Of a DNA stretch of 64,000 bases, positions 22,620 to 37,236 are shown piece by piece. How positions within the stretch are numbered: the stretch's first letter is position 1; each line of letters begins with the position of its first letter. Made by a program: the position numbers and the translations under genes. The notes beneath the pieces were generated by a model. That model did not search any database. It was not told the DNA's origin and was given only the letters and a program-made list of their open reading frames with translations. This DNA is from Copromyces sp. CBS 386.78 (taxonomy: Eukaryota > Ascomycota > Sordariomycetes > Sordariales > Sordariaceae), in assembly GCA_030685235.1 (NCBI GenBank), contig MU839133.1, positions 1 to 64,000 on the forward strand, written 5' to 3'.

Positions 22620-25600
22620 ACCTAATAAAATAAAATAGACTGGCGCCGCTAATATAATTAAACGTAGAAAGGCTACCTATTAATTTTATCGTAACTACTA
22701 ATACCGTTACTATCGAATAGTAGAATACTATTACTGTAAAAATTAAACGCTTTAAAAATAAACGCCTCCGTATTCTCGTAAATAAAAAAACCTTCGTTAT
22801 AAAGATCTTTACTAATAATAAATTTTCCGCCGCCGTTAAAACCGTAATCGGCTCTGCCTCCTAAAATATATAATACCCTATAATAATTATTACTAGCCCG
22901 AACGCTCTAATTAATACCGAATAAAAAGCCGCTTCGTTATATAATTCTAAGCGTAAAAATATTTATTAACCGAAGTAAAATAGTACCGCCGCCTCCTTTA
23001 ATCTCTATATAATTCGATTAAAGTTTACCTATAAAGAAGAAAAAATTATTAGGGCTATTACTAACGATAAATTTAAATAATTAATATTATTAAATACCTT
23101 CCCCGCCCATAAAATATTTATAATAAAAGTTTTCTAATATTAAAGAAGAGCGAGTAAAATGTATAACTCCGAAGATTTCTTTAATTAATTAAAGAAAATC
23201 TTTAATAATAAGAATAAAAAGCGCTTTGTATTTACCTACTTATAATCTGTTCGTTAGAGAAATAATTAAATTTTATCCGAATAATTCCCTACTTTTAAAA
23301 CTAATTTTACTAAGGCTGGTAATCTCGTTTAGGAAAACGATTCTAAATTTACCTAATTAAAAACCTTAATATCTATAAATTTCTGTAATTAATTAATTTT
23401 TATTTATATACTTTAAACTTATTCCCTCTACGTCGAATAATTAAAAGATATTGTATATAAATACGAAAATAGTAAAATCTTCCTAAAATATACTTTTTAT
23501 AATAACTATAATTCCCGCTAAAATTCGCTCTCCCGCTATTAGGGCGCCTAAGCCGCCCTAACTACCCTCCTTAAAAATATAAACGGAAATACCTCTATAA
23601 TAATAAAATATATAAAAATAAAGAATAATAAAAATAAAAAATACGTTAAATAAATTTCTATAGAAAAAAGAAATAAGCGCCGCACTTAAAACTTTTATTT
23701 ACAATATAGAACGAACGGATATATAATTAGCAACTATAAATATTTACTTATTTAACATTCCGCCGCTATTGGCGTTAAAATTATTAAAATTAAACCTAAA
23801 GTAGAACCGATATTAAAGGAGAGTAATAATAACGATTATTCTATTATTAATAAATCGGAAAAAGAATAATTCCCTTACGTAGTCGAATAAAGGAGCGTTC
23901 TAGAATACTAAGTAAGGAAACGGGAATAGAGAGCTTCCCGGTCCTATAAAAATAAATATTATAAAAATACCTATAATTATTAATAATAAAGATTATTTCT
24001 ATACCCTCGTTAATAAAGGTTATTAATACTATACCACAATTAGTAAGAAAATTATCGAATAATTAAAAATTCTTATAATTCTTATACTTAAAAAGGAAAT
24101 TAGAAGAACGTCCGCCGAAATAGAAGGAACTAAGATTAAAGGAATAATATATTTTAAAATAGATATTTATAATTATAATTCCGTAATTTACATTTATATT
24201 ATCCCGCGATTAAAATTCCTAATTATTTTAGGAAAATTATAATTAATAATAATAAAAACCTACTCTATCCCTTACGAATATAAATTCTAATATAGAATAG
24301 CCGGTTATTAAATACCGTACTTGAAGTATTCCCCAAAGGGCTTATCCTTTAAAGAGAAGGAAATTAGAAAGGCCGTTTATTATATAGCGACCATATTTAT
24401 AATTACTATAAATCGAATCCGAAAATAGAATAGCCGGAGAGCTATAGAATTAGTAATATTTTTAATTAACTTACAAAATATCGAAAAAGCTTTTAAACCG
24501 AAAATTGATTTACTAAAAGAGGAATTACGAAAACGTATCCCTATAAAGTTTTACAATTTTTTATTCGTTTAGAAACAATTTAAAGCCGATAAATTCAACC
24601 CCTATCGCCCAAATATTAATTATAAAATCGAAATTAAAAAGGATAAAACTAATTAAAAGTTCCCGCTATTTATAAATTATTTTTATAATATATTTCGAAA
24701 GGAATTCTTAATATTAAAGAAAATAATTAGAAACCTTATAAATAAAGGGTTTATTCGTACTAATAATTCCCTTACGGCCGTATTAATATTCTTTATTAAA
24801 AAGCCTAATAATAATCTCTATTTCTATTATAATTATAGAATTTTTAACGTTATTACTAAAATAAATTACTACCCCTTACCGCTAATTAAAAAGACTTTTA
24901 GAATTATCGCTAAAGTAAAGTAGCTTACTAAAATAAATATAATATAAGCTTTCTATAAAATCCGTATAATAGAAGGCGAAGAAGGTAAAATAATATTTAA
25001 ATACCGTTATAAATTATTCGAATAGATAATAATACTATTTAGGCTATATAATATACTTATAACGTTTTAATAATATATTAATAATATTTTAAATAATTAT
25101 TTCGACGAATTTACTTCCACCTATATAAATAACATACTAATCTTCTCGTTTAATTTAAAGGCCGATTATATAATTAAAATATATAAGGTCGTAAAGCGTA
25201 TAATAATCGCAGGTCTCTATTTTAACCCGAAGAAGTACGAATTTACCGTTAAAAATATTAAGTATTTCAATTTTATTATAATCGTAAAGGTTAATATTTA
25301 AGCAAATCCGGAAAAAATTAGAGTAATCGTAGAATAGGAAGTACCTACGTCTTAAAAAGGGGTAAAGAGCTTTTTAGGGTTTACTAATTATTACCGGATA
25401 TTTATTAAAACCTTCTCTTCTATAGGGGGACTATTAACTACGTTTATAAATAAAGGGGTCCCTTTCGAATAAATTAAAAAATATAATAAAGCCTTTAAAA
25501 AGTTAAAACAATTATTTATAAAAATTCTTATCCTTACCTAGTAAAATCTAAATTTCCTTACCTTTCTCGAAATAGATTATAGTAATTATAATTTTGGTAA

Positions 25601-27700
25601 CGTACTTACCTAAGAGAAAGACGGTTAAAAAACCGCCGTCGCTTATTATTTGTAAAAATTAATACCCGCCGAACGTAATTACCCCATTTACAATAAAAAA
25701 ATATTAGCCGTTATTAAATATATAGAAGAATAGTCGGCCGAACTTCGTAACTACGAAAAATTCGTAGTAATAATGGATTATTATAATTTTAAATATTTTA
25801 TAAAAAGGCGTTAGCTTTCTAAACTAAATATAATAGGCCGAGTTTCTTTCCCATTTTAATTTCGAAATCTTCTACTGCCCGGGTAAATTCGCCGTAGTCT
25901 TAACGCTCTATTTTATTAGGATTAGGATAAACCTAATAATATAAACGCTAAAGCGAAGGATATATAATTTATCCTTAAAGCCGCCTTTAAAAATTACGTT
26001 CGTATAGCGCCTACTATTACTATAGGGGGGGGCGTAAAAGTATTTGAAAATCCGGATTTATAATAGCTTTACGATAAACTCTCTTAAAAATATAAAGTTT
26101 ACTAAATAATCCGTCAAGTAATTATTAACGAAGATAAAATCCTCTTAATATTAATATAAGGCCTAAAAATATAGTTCGGCGAATATATAATTAATAAGCT
26201 AAGTAAATTTTATTATAGAAGGCGTGTCTAAATTCCCGGCGCCTCTATAATTATAAAAGCGGCTACTCTCTACTTATCCTTAAAAAATTTAAAAAAAAAC
26301 GTTCTTCGTACTTGCGTTATTTAAGAGACTTATAATTCGAAGGCCCTAGGCCACCCTAGAAGAGAAGGTACTATTTATACTATAAATAAAAACTTTTATT
26401 AGCCGTTAATAAGTATATATATCTATCGGTTCTTAACCAATTATAATATATACGGTAAAGTAAAGTATTAGAGGGACTAGAAAAAAGGGTTGTTAAAACC
26501 CTTCCCCATCCTTAACTAATTTTTTAAAGAAATTTAAATGGATTTTATCACTAATTTCCCCTCTGTAGGAGGCTGTACCAACCTTCTTATTATTAAAAAT
26601 AAATTTAGTAAAATAATAATCTTCGAATTTATCTTATTTATAGAAATAGAAGTAGTCGTAAAAGCGTTTCTCCGTTATTTTATAAAATATTACGGCTGGC
26701 TATATTCTATCGTTAATAATAGAAGTATAAACTAAATTAGCCGTTTTTAAAAACGTTTCTACGACCTTTTAGGAATTAAATAATTACTAAATACCGCCTT
26801 CTACCTATAAATAAATAGTAGTCCCGAAAAAATAAATTAAGAGGTCTAAATATTCCTAAGAGTCTTTATTAATTATGTTCAAAATAATTAGGATTACTAG
26901 TATTTAGCCGCCTAATTAGCGATTAATAGTTAAATTAGTACTATAATCGGAATATCTCCCTTCTTCGCTACCTACGGCTACTACCCGCAATTACCAGTAA
27001 CCCTCGTAATACCCCCTATAGAAGTAGAATTTAAAGACCCGTAAGCGAAGGCTAATAATTTCGTCTCTACGCTATAATAAACCATAAATTTGTACTAAAT
27101 AACGATAGTTATATTTATTTAAAAGTAGGAATATTTCGTTAACCGTAAGAGGAAACCTATAAAAATCTTTAAAATAAGAGATAAAATTTGGCTCAACCTT
27201 AAAAACTTCTCTATAATACGCCCAAAGAAAAAGTTTAATTAGGTTTACACTAAATATATAATATTACAAATCTTTAATCTATTTATAGTAGAGCTCTCTG
27301 ACCTTTCTTCGAAAATATTCAATAAATTTTATATTAATTTATTTAAAAGAATTAAAAATAACCCGTTATTAGGGTAGGTTACCACCGATTCCCAGCCGCC
27401 GGCTATTATAATTAATAATAAAAAAGAATATATAATAAAGGAAATCCTCTACGTAAAAACCGTTAAAGGTCGTAGGATATTCCTAATTAGCTAGGAAAGA
27501 TAAGTTTAATAAGTATAGGAACCTTTAGAAGAATTCGTTAATATAACCGCCTTAAATTATTTCGAAGTAAAATATAACTTAGCAAATATTAATAACGGGC
27601 TAGCAAATTACTATATTATTAAATATATAAAGTAATAACGTTAATAATAATAACGAAATAAAGTTAGTAAATGAAATAAATTACTAAAAACTTCTATTTT
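22620..27700 (+). pseudogene. G1 gag-pol remnant
   Basis: Plus-strand frames retain decayed gypsy motifs in the expected order: reverse transcriptase near 24820-24890 (YYNYRIFNVITKINYYPLPL), RNase H near 25690-25800 (YNKKILAVIKYIEE and VVIMDYYNFKYF, from a TDHKNLKYF motif), and integrase from 26538 (MDFITNFPSVGGCTNLLIIK). Stops and C-to-T/G-to-A replacements occur throughout, so no protein is made. The order RT-RNaseH-IN places it in Ty3/gypsy. Confidence 0.85.
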
Positions 27701-28899
27701 GAATTTTAAAACTACTATTTCTTTAAGGTTTTACGAGGGCGACGACCTTCGGCTTCTAATTCTAAAATCCTCCGCTCGTAATCTTCTAAACGAGCAATTA
27801 ACTTAGTAACGTTATTAATAATAAGCCTAATAGCGAAGCGGGCGGCGGAACGAATATAGGAAGGGGTAATATAATTAGGGAATAGCATACGGGCGGAAGC
27901 GGAAGTAATAGCGGGAATAGTAGTATAAACCGGGGTAATAAAAGTAATGGCAACCCTAAAATTAAAGAAATCTAATAACTAATTATATTTATACCTAATT
28001 ATTATTAGCCTTATTTATTTAATAAATTTAAATTAAAGGATAAAATTTATTAATCGATAACCTAATCCTTTAAAAACTTAATTATATTACGCTAAATAAC
28101 GAGATTCTAATGTATATAAACGCACGCTTTCTCCTCCTACCTAAACGCCGCCGCCTCCTAAGCGGCAATAAACTACTAAATAAAGGGAGAAATATAATTA
28201 TATCTTTTACTATTATTATAATAAGAAAAATATAAAGCGATATTAAATTTAATAATATAATTACGCTTAATATTAAAATATAAAACGTAAAAAACTATAA
28301 AAGGTTCGTACTTATCCTATAAAAAAATATAATCGGTTAACGAATAATTAAGGTAAAAAATAATGAAGAATACTTATTAATCCGTAATACTTTTTAATAA
28401 ATTTCCTAAAAATTTCGGCGGCGTTAAAAATAATAATAATATTAAGAGCGGCGGTAATACTACTACCGCGGCTATAACTAGTAAAAGTAAACGGAGAAGG
28501 GCGTAGGGGAAATTAGGGCGAACGCGGCGAAAAGGAGGAATATACGCTAGGGAAGGAAGAAAATTCGGATTTAAGAGAGGTAAAACAAAGTATTTATATA
28601 TATAAATATTTACAAATAGTCGAAAGGATTAAAGAATAGTACTTACTTTAGTAATTAAAAAAATAAAGAAAAGGGGAAAAAAGGAAAGGGGAAAAGTTAG
28701 GAAGGGAAAGGGGTTTTTATAAATAAATTTTATAAATACAATTATACGTATAGCTACTTAATTTATTTACAGCCTACAAATAGGAGCGGTCGTTATTTAA
28801 TAAGTTTTCGGGTAGCGAAAAAATAGAAGGCAAATATACTATAGCTATAATAAAATAATAAAGTAAAAAGGGGAGCGGGAGAAAGAAGGAGGGGGGTAA

Positions 28900-29110
28900 T
28901 ATTATAAGGCTAAGGCCCGGAATTATAGTATTCTAATCTTCGCAATTAGAACTATTATACTATGGCTATCTCCGTGGCTATGCTCGCGCAACCCCCCTTA
29001 AAACTTCGTACCTCCGGTAGATCTCTCTTAAATAGACTTTTCTCCTCTTTATAGAACTTTAATTAAATTATACGACCAGTACCCGTATTAACCGTGCTAT
29101 CCCCATTATA
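28900..29110 (+). repeat. G1 3' LTR
   Basis: Direct repeat of 22391-22600. Confidence 0.9.
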
Positions 29111-29358
29111 TAAACATTGAATGTTCTAATCTGCATTTTTCCGCTATGGTGAGTTTTGACAGGGAAATGAACTTTTCGGAAGAACCACCGTCAGGTGTCA
29201 ATGAGTTTTTAGCGACTATTTATAGGGGGCAGTTCAATTGGCCAATCAGAGGGCCTCCTCCACCGTCTGGCCTAGACGAGGCATCTAGGCCAGTTAATTT
29301 ATCTGGACTAGACGACCCCCTCTAGGCTAGATGTCGCTCGCATTTTTCCGCTATAGTA

Positions 29359-29476
29359 ATAATAATGCTATAGAAGGGAAAGCGGGAGATCTGGAGGGCT
29401 AGAAACGGTAGGCTAAACCTAGGGCACGAGTGGGGCGAACAGATAGCCTGTGCCCTATACCCGGGACCCACCAACA
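29359..29476 (-). repeat. Copia 3' LTR, part 2
   Basis: Continues the left LTR after T1. It matches 44414-44531, and the differences I see are transitions. Confidence 0.85.
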
Positions 29477-32400
29477 CACCCCTATAGACCGAAAGACCGC
29501 TGAAGCTATCTATACTATATACTATTTACATTATAATAATTCTAATAGTATTCACGCCTAGGGAACCTTCTTCTAGACTATACCTATTAATTTGATAAAT
29601 CTTACGTACTTATTTAATTTGAGTGCCTTTATAAAACTATCTACTAGTATTTCCTTACTAGGTAAATATTCAATTGTAAATATTCCTCTTTCTACTTCTT
29701 AAATTAATTATTTATACCGTATATCGATATAACGGTTTCTAGCTGGTATATTAGGGTTAAGTATACGATCTTTCGCATTACTATTATTAGTATAAAGTAT
29801 TTTATTAACTTTTTAAAAACTTAAATCTACGTTTAAATCGTCTAATATCCCTCCTACCTAATCGAAAGGCTTTACTATCGGTACTAAGTTAGTAAATTCG
29901 GTTTTAATTATATTCGTTATTACTAAATCTTATTTCTTTAACTTCTATAAGACAGGAGTATAAGTAAAGAATACAAAATAACTAGTAGAATTCTTCCTTA
30001 AAAGGATATTATTAGCGAAGGAGGCGTCTATATAAGCGTAAAAGGATAGCGCTATTAACGGTAATAGTATACTTCCTAAAATAATACTTAAATTTATAAA
30101 TTTAGAAAAATATCGCTAAAAGTATTTAATAATAACGAAGTATTTATCCGTAAGAACTATATTTACCTTATATAATTTACTAATTATAAATAAAATATTT
30201 GGCCGCGTACTTATCGATAATTAATTTAGGGATTTAATCTTCTTAGGGTAAGATTTAACTTCCTTAATAAGTACATCGATACTCCTATAAATCTTATAAT
30301 CCGGTAGCTATAGGGTTTTAACGCCGTAGAATTTGGATTTACCGTCGTTAAATTTGGCGATTAATATATAAGTATATCTTTTTTAAAATATAAAGATTAT
30401 ACGAATTTAACAATCTTTAACGATGTTATAATTTAAAAACGTACGTACTTCGCCCAATTATTTGAATTTAAAATAGTTGGCTAAATAGTCTTTAACTTAG
30501 TTAATAGTAGCGACGGTTACTACGGCAATAAAAAAATCGTTAACGTAGAATACGAATAAAGTACCTAACTATTTATTAATAAGTAAGTATAAGTCTACAT
30601 TAATAAGTATAAATTTTATACCTTTGAAAACCGGTGTTAGGGTTTAAAACTAGTAAAAGGGTAACCGTTTAAGGCCGTATAGTACTTTATTAAATTAATA
30701 GACGATATTTCGTTTATTATAACCGGGTAGTACTTTTTCGAAAATTGTAAATTATTTAATATAATATTTAATATCGTTTAGGATAGGGGTATTAAAAATA
30801 TAGTATTAAAATTCAATTAATAATATTCGTAATTATTAACCATTATAAGGGCTAAAAAAAGTTGTACGCTTATTAAATACGCAACCGTTATATAGATCTT
30901 TTAAACGGCCTAATTTCCTTCCTCGAAGTTACTATAAACTACTTATTTAACTTTAGCTATCTAATCCTTCTAATTAATAAAATATTTCTTATTGTAAACT
31001 TATTTACTGGGTAAAACTTTTATATCGCTAGATCTAAGTACTAGTCTATAAACTTTACAATCTGTTAAAGCCTTAACCTACTTCTTTATAGTTAGGAATT
31101 AATATATATTATAATTCAATTACTTATATATTAGGTAATAGTTTTTAGGGATGTACCGTTGTAATTAAATTGCGTAAACTATATTATAATCGATTTTTAT
31201 AGCCGTGAAATAGTACCCGAATAGAGTACGCCGCACTAAACGACTTTCTATTATACTATAATAATTATTAGGGAATATAACCTTTTTTTGTATAATCTTG
31301 CTATTACTATCCTTAACCTTCTAATTATAGTAATTGTAATTAGGTAGTTTAATAGATAAGCGGCGAAGTCGAAATAGTTAGGGAAGATCGATTAGTTGAA
31401 TAGGCGGTTAAATTAGAATAGCCGGTTAAATAGGTTGGAACTGTAACTTACTAATCTTTATACTTAAAGTGGGGTCGAAACTACGAAATTTATTTGGAGT
31501 ATTAATTAAAGGTAAACGAGTACTAGAAGTTAGTTACTATAGAGAATTGGGTAGCGGTATACTTAGTATAGTATATACGGTTAGTTTATTATTTTTAGAA
31601 TTACACTTTTTGCGGGGTATAGGATCCTCCTTATTAAGATTTTTAAAATCTAATAGTTAATCTTCGTCGTAATTATAATCTTAATTGTTATTATAATTAT
31701 TAACCCTATAGACTGACTCTTCTTCAATAGAATTTAAAATACTCTATTAATTTAGCTCTAACGATAAAGGAGTCTATTAATAATAAGAGGCAAAATCTAT
31801 TACTTAAAAGGATTACGTTGGGGCGTTCTAGGGAATTAGAACACCCTATTAGGATATTAAAATAAGTTTTAGTATAAAGGGTAGCGTAATAGTCGTATTT
31901 CCTAGTTTTTGGGTTATATGCTGTAAGGTAGGTATAGATCCCTATTGTAATTACTTTTATAAAACTTTGCCGTTAATTTTAATCCAAATTTAATAACCGT
32001 TATCTACTACCTTATTAATCTTATCGACTATTTAATTAGAAAAAATAACGTAGTATTTAATAATATTGCCGTTACTATTACGGATTTAATTTTTCTAATT
32101 AATTAGATCCTCCTCTAGAAATATTACCTCATTAATTCTAATAATTTCGCTAGTATCAGGGTTCTAAATAAATACAATACGGTTATAAAAGTTGTTAAAA
32201 CCGATAAAGTATCCCTTCTGTACTCTAATACGAAATTTATCCACTTACGGTTATTTTTATAGTTTAATAAAATAATATACAATATAGAAATAAGATTATA
32301 AATACTTAATATAGGGTTACTTAATTTCATTAGGGAAATTAGCAACCTTTACTAGTAATTCTTATAAGTTACGACTATTATAGGCCTTTAAAGGTAAAAG

Positions 32401-32951
32401 GTTAAAAATCTTAACGTTATATACTATTATAAAAGGCTAAAAATATTCTAATATACTTAAATTTAGTATTAAGGCTTTAGTATATTATATAATAATAGCG
32501 CTAGCTCTCTCGATTTTACCCTACATCTATAGGGTATATAGCGTTAATTTGAGTAACTCCACCCTTTTTAATCTTGCCTAGTTAACAATTTTGCTGTTTT
32601 AAAATTCTTTTATATTGAAATTAAATTCTAGACTACTATTAAAATTAAAGGTCTTAATTTTGAAATTATTCTAGAATTTAACCTATTTTTTAAATTCTTT
32701 AATTTAAGTAAATACGTCGCCTTTATTGACTATGAACCTTACTTAGTAGAAACCCGTTACTTTATAGACGAAATAAATTATATATTTGTATCCTTTATAA
32801 CTAGGTATTGTATAAGAAACTATATTAATATAAATATATGCTATAAGTTAGGTCGTAACCTTATTAGCGATTTTGGGGATTATATCGTATACTTTTACCT
32901 TAATATAAGCTTCGTAGAAATAATTATAGGTATTATTGAACTTAATACCGG
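29477..32951 (-). pseudogene. Copia pol remnant (3' part)
   Basis: On the minus strand, reverse transcriptase motifs survive at about 30520-30740 in RIP-altered form (GTLFVFYVNDF; IKYYTALNGYPF). Stops occur throughout. The upstream part of the same coding region lies beyond G2, at 42437-44369. Confidence 0.7.
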
Positions 32952-32956
32952 CCGCC

Positions 32957-33152
32957 TGTTATGGTTCTTGTACGGTTGGCACAGGTGCAAGGCAAAATGT
33001 GTATTGAAAAGGTTCGATAAGGAGAAGAAGAATCTAAATATATAGAGGGAGCGGTGGACAGCGCTCTTATACCCAAGGGGTCTATATTAAGAAATAGGGT
33101 ATACGTCTAGAAGGCTTCCAAATTAAGACCTCTAAGCGGCAGCCCTATAATA
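32957..33152 (-). repeat. G2 3' LTR
   Basis: A 196-bp direct repeat of 42236-42431. It sits at the 3' end because pol reads on the minus strand. Confidence 0.9.
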
Positions 33153-35870
33153 TTACCCCCCACCAAACCGTAGCCTTACCTCCTACCCTACCTACTACCT
33201 TACTTTAATACTATAAATATAGCAATCGTATCTCCTTTAATCCTTCCTTCTTTCCTCCTCCTTTAATAATAATAATAATATTAATAATTAATTCTCTATC
33301 GCTATTCCTACTCGCCCGTTATTCGTTATTATTACTACGCTCCTATATTTTATAAATCGTCCTTCCTTTACCCATTTTTCGTAATCGCAAAATTATAAAA
33401 TATATTTTATTTTTAATTTAAATTAATACTAACTTTTCCTTTACAATTAAAAGCTATTACAATATCCTCGCCCCTACGCCCGCCCCCGATTCCTACTAAT
33501 TATAATTATAGCTACCCGCCCGGTTTAAAAAATATTACCCCGTCTACTATTTATATCCGTATTTTAAAAAATAAGGTACGCAAAAGTTGTATTACTATTA
33601 ACGCTATTCAAACTTCAGCTAACGTTGCTTATATTATATTAATTACTATTTAAGCCCGTTATAAGAAGGAGGTTACTAAACGCAATATTTAAAATACTAC
33701 CTTCGCTACCGAAATTTCGGAAATTATCCGCTCCTTTAATATAGTATATTTATTAACTATTATTATTCTACCCTTAATTCTCTTAATTAACTTATTCTTA
33801 AAGTCCCGCTACCGCTCCTTCTGTAATAGAAGAGCCCTTCTACCGTTATTATACCCTATAAAATTTAATTTACGTACGTCTTAAGTCTAATGTTATATAT
33901 ATTTATTATTCGAAGGTATATTATATTTACGTTTCTACGCCTAAGTACTTTATTAGGGCTATTAATATTTAAGGAACGTTGCCCGTTTACGAAAAGGAGG
34001 GTACCGACGTTATTTCCAATATTGATATTAAATATTATAAGCTCTCTTCTTAGGCCTATTAAATTTAAAAAGTTAAAACGGCTATTTATCAACTATTAGA
34101 AAATATTACGGTATTTCGTACCGCTAACCTTATTAACGTTTTTTAATAAATATAATCCTCCTTTTAATATATAGTACTATTAATTTAATAATATTTAAGG
34201 AAATTATTAATACTTTTATCGACGGTAAGGCTATAAATATTATTATTACTTCTTTCGAAGTATTAGAGAATCGTTTAAGTATTTTCGAATCCTATTTCTA
34301 TCGTTTAATTAATTTTCTATCTTTATCGGGAAGTAAAGAAACTATAGAAGAAGCCGAAGAAGAAATTGAAGAGGAGGATAGAAGAAGAGAGGAGGAAGAA
34401 GATAAGGAAATAGGAGAAGGGGATATTAAAGAGGGTAAAGAAGAAAGTAATATTATTATTAGCGTTTAAATAATTTATATTCGTATTATTCTAATTTATA
34501 TTCGTATTCTTAAATTTAAAGCCATTAGTTAGGAAGGAATAGGAATTTTCTTAGTAACTTCGGCCATAATTTCTTTTCGTAAATAAAAATCTTGCCTTCG
34601 GGCGTATACCTCCTTCTATTTAACTATTTCCTATACGTAATATTATTCTTAAAGTCCGTCGTTTAATTTAATGGGTCCGTATCTAGCTTTAAATAAATTT
34701 AATACTTTGGTTTCTCAGAACTTTTTTAAGGGCTCCTAAATAAATTTTATATAATTAACCTACTTTATTAAAACTTATTTAACGAATCCCCTTCTTATAA
34801 TAGCGTTCATTACGTATAGGATCTTATTAACTTCGTACTCCTCTTTACTATTTATTATTATAGTAGGGGATTAAAGGTCGGTTCTTTTTTAAATGAAAAA
34901 GGGGGATTCTTCGATTCTTTTTACTTAATTTATATAAAAATTAATTAGCCTTTTCTTAAATGTGTCCAAAATTATAACGTACGGGAAGGGAATAACGGTA
35001 ATTATATATTTAATATATAATTAATTTAATTTCTTCTTAGGTCGGGTAGTAGGAAAGTTCTCCAAATCCAATTAAACCTTATTTTTTAATTAGAATTTAT
35101 CGGCTAAGCGTCTCTTCTTATTCGCTTACCACTCTATTTCTTACGCTACTACTTTTATAAAAGCCTAGTACAAATCCGTAATTTATTAAAGTTTTTAAAC
35201 GAATTCGGCCGCCTATTACTTAAGTAAACCTAATTTTACTAAGGTTATTAAGCGAATTATTAGGACGACGGAATTTAAATAATAATTATAAGTAACGAAA
35301 AAAGGGGATACCTTTATAGAAGAATTAATACGGTTATTAATAATTATTTATATTATAAGAAACTAACAGTCCTAATTATTTTATTATTAATTAATATAAA
35401 CCTTTAAGAAAGCTAAAACTTCCTAATTTATCTATTTAAAGCCTCTATCTATTTATAAATAGTAAGCGGTATTCAATTTATAATTAATATTTAGTAGGAA
35501 GTATAAATAAGCCTAGAATTCGCTAGTTTAATTAGTACCTCGATTATTAACAATCGATTCTAGCTATTAATAATACTATACAAAGTATTAGAGGAAGTGC
35601 TCCGTATACTATTTAATAATTATATCTTCTATAAATTCAAAGATAACCTCCTTACTTAATTTATTTTTAATAACTTAAAAGTTATAAAAAACGTAAGTTA
35701 AAGGTAAGTCGGTAATAAAATCTATTTATAAATACCTATAGTAGCGGTCGGAGACGTTGAAGGGTTTAAAGAGGCCATACTTATATATTCTCTATTATTT
35801 AATATAATTATATATATTATAATTTTTAAAGAAATATCGAATTTAAATTTAAAATAATAATTAATAAAAA

Positions 35871-37236
35871 GAGAAAGTCTTTTCGGACAATCGAAAATAT
35901 CTTCCCACATAGTCGCCCCACCCACCCCCCACCCTTCCCGCGCGCTAATATACCCCAAAATTTTTGAACTAATCAAATCGTTCGCATCCCCTCTAAATTT
36001 CTACGCTCCTATTCTTAGCGTTAGTAAACCGTACCGCGCCCGCCAAACCCCCAGATTATAGCCTATTATATATTTAAACCCTTATACGTACTAGATTTCG
36101 TAACCAATAATCCATCATTATACTTAGCGATTTGCATCGTCGCATCGCATTATCGCTTCCTCCATTACTATTACTACCCTCCCTATAATTAATTAAACCA
36201 CCATCGCGCACATTACGAGATATTACTAAATAAACAAAGCGCTAGCATCTATTAACGGTAAGAAATGATCCGTCATTTTTTCTATATATTTCCCTAGCTA
36301 ATTGTAACGCAGATGGCCGATGTAGCGACCTAGCCGACGGGCGTTCGATAAAGTAACGAAGCTTAAAGGCCGCCCTCGAGATACTGCGCCATTTGCTACT
36401 AATCCTTACGCTCCCCGATTAACTACGCCAATCAATACTTAAATTCCCCCTCCCTCAACTACGCCAATTTAATTCTAAGTAACAATATTATAGCTTTAAA
36501 AACGGCTTCGCTTGTAGCCTAACTGCGGCCACTCCCCTATACGAAATTAAAATCCTATAGCTTTAATATAAATAGCGCTATTAATTTAGCGAAACGTATT
36601 TAGCTAGGAGGGCGTTAATTTAGAAGCAGAGGATAGAGCCGATTGCCGCTAACCTCCAACCGCTACGAGGCTACCTTCGTAGTAGTATATAAAGAGGGAG
36701 AGGAGGAGGAGGAGAGAGGGGAGGTAGTATTGCCCAGGGTAGAGGAGGAAATACAACTAGTACAATTAGTACGCAAGGCATATATATAGTTAGTATATAA
36801 AGCTAGTAAATAAGGCTTTGGGAGGCTCGTTAGCAATTAAATTGAGCGATTATACGGTAGATAAATTATTATTATATAGATTAATATAGAATATAATTAA
36901 TTAATCGTTCAATTAAATAATATACGACCGTGCGATGTACGACTGTACCGCTAAATGCGCTATAAAGTACGTTGTAAAGTAGCTAATTGGGGTATATATT
37001 TGGGCGTATATTTGGGTGGGCTGGGCACGTGATATTTTATGAAAGAATGTAATGCTAAGATTTTTGGGCAAAATTTATAAAAGAATACCGCTGCCAAGCT
37101 GAGTGTAGAGACCTAAATAGATGCGAGCGATCTGATTGGCTCAAAATTTTTAGGGTATATTAGTGTGCGGGAAGGGTGTAAGTGGGTGGGGCGACTGTGT
37201 AGGAAGACATTTTCGACTGTCCGAAAAGACTTTCTC
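35871..37236. mobile_element. TIR element M1 in G2
   Basis: Long (>100 bp) inverted termini begin GAGAAAGTCTTTTCGGACA at both ends. The 8-bp duplication AATAAAAA is perfect at 35863-35870 and 37237-37244. The subterminal sequence (GCCTATTATATATT and flanking) is shared with N1 and N2, so it belongs to the same family. It is 1366 bp with no coding frame. Confidence 0.88.

Larger units (their letters stand above)
22391..29110 (+). mobile_element. Ty3/gypsy LTR retrotransposon G1, complete length, RIP-mutated
   Basis: LTRs at 22391-22600 and 28900-29110 share GGCTAAGGCCCGGA and run from TATTATA to CATTATA, RIP forms of TG...CA. A perfect 5-bp duplication TAAAC lies at 22386-22390 and 29111-29115. 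The 6.7-kb length is normal. LTR mismatches in the stretch I compared are transitions. This is the innermost insertion of the left nest. Confidence 0.92.
21807..29149. mobile_element. TIR element T2 inserted in T1 and interrupted by gypsy G1
   Basis: The left end CTATACTGGGAATATACG and the inverse of the right end (CCATAGCGGAAAAATGCAG) match at about two thirds of positions. Both sit beside TG (21805-21806, 29150-29151), a possible 2-bp duplication. About 618 bp remain when G1 is removed. It also holds a tRNA-like segment and long T-rich tracts (22028-22096). Confidence 0.55.
21383..29356. mobile_element. TIR element T1 inserted in the copia LTR, itself interrupted
   Basis: The left end is CCGCAGCGGAAATATAAGG and the right end is the inverse of CTATAGCGGAAAAATG; TA flanks lie at 21381-21382 and 29357-29358. 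Once the inner insertion (21807-29149) is excluded, its two halves total about 630 bp. They align along their length with the reverse complement of the 643-bp copy at 63111-63753, including AGGGTRGTTGAGTTTTGAC across the break. Confidence 0.82.

Noticed and set aside
26538..26735. Independent 66-residue gene starting MDFITNFPSV
   Set aside because: It is the surviving integrase piece of the RIP-mutated gypsy G1.
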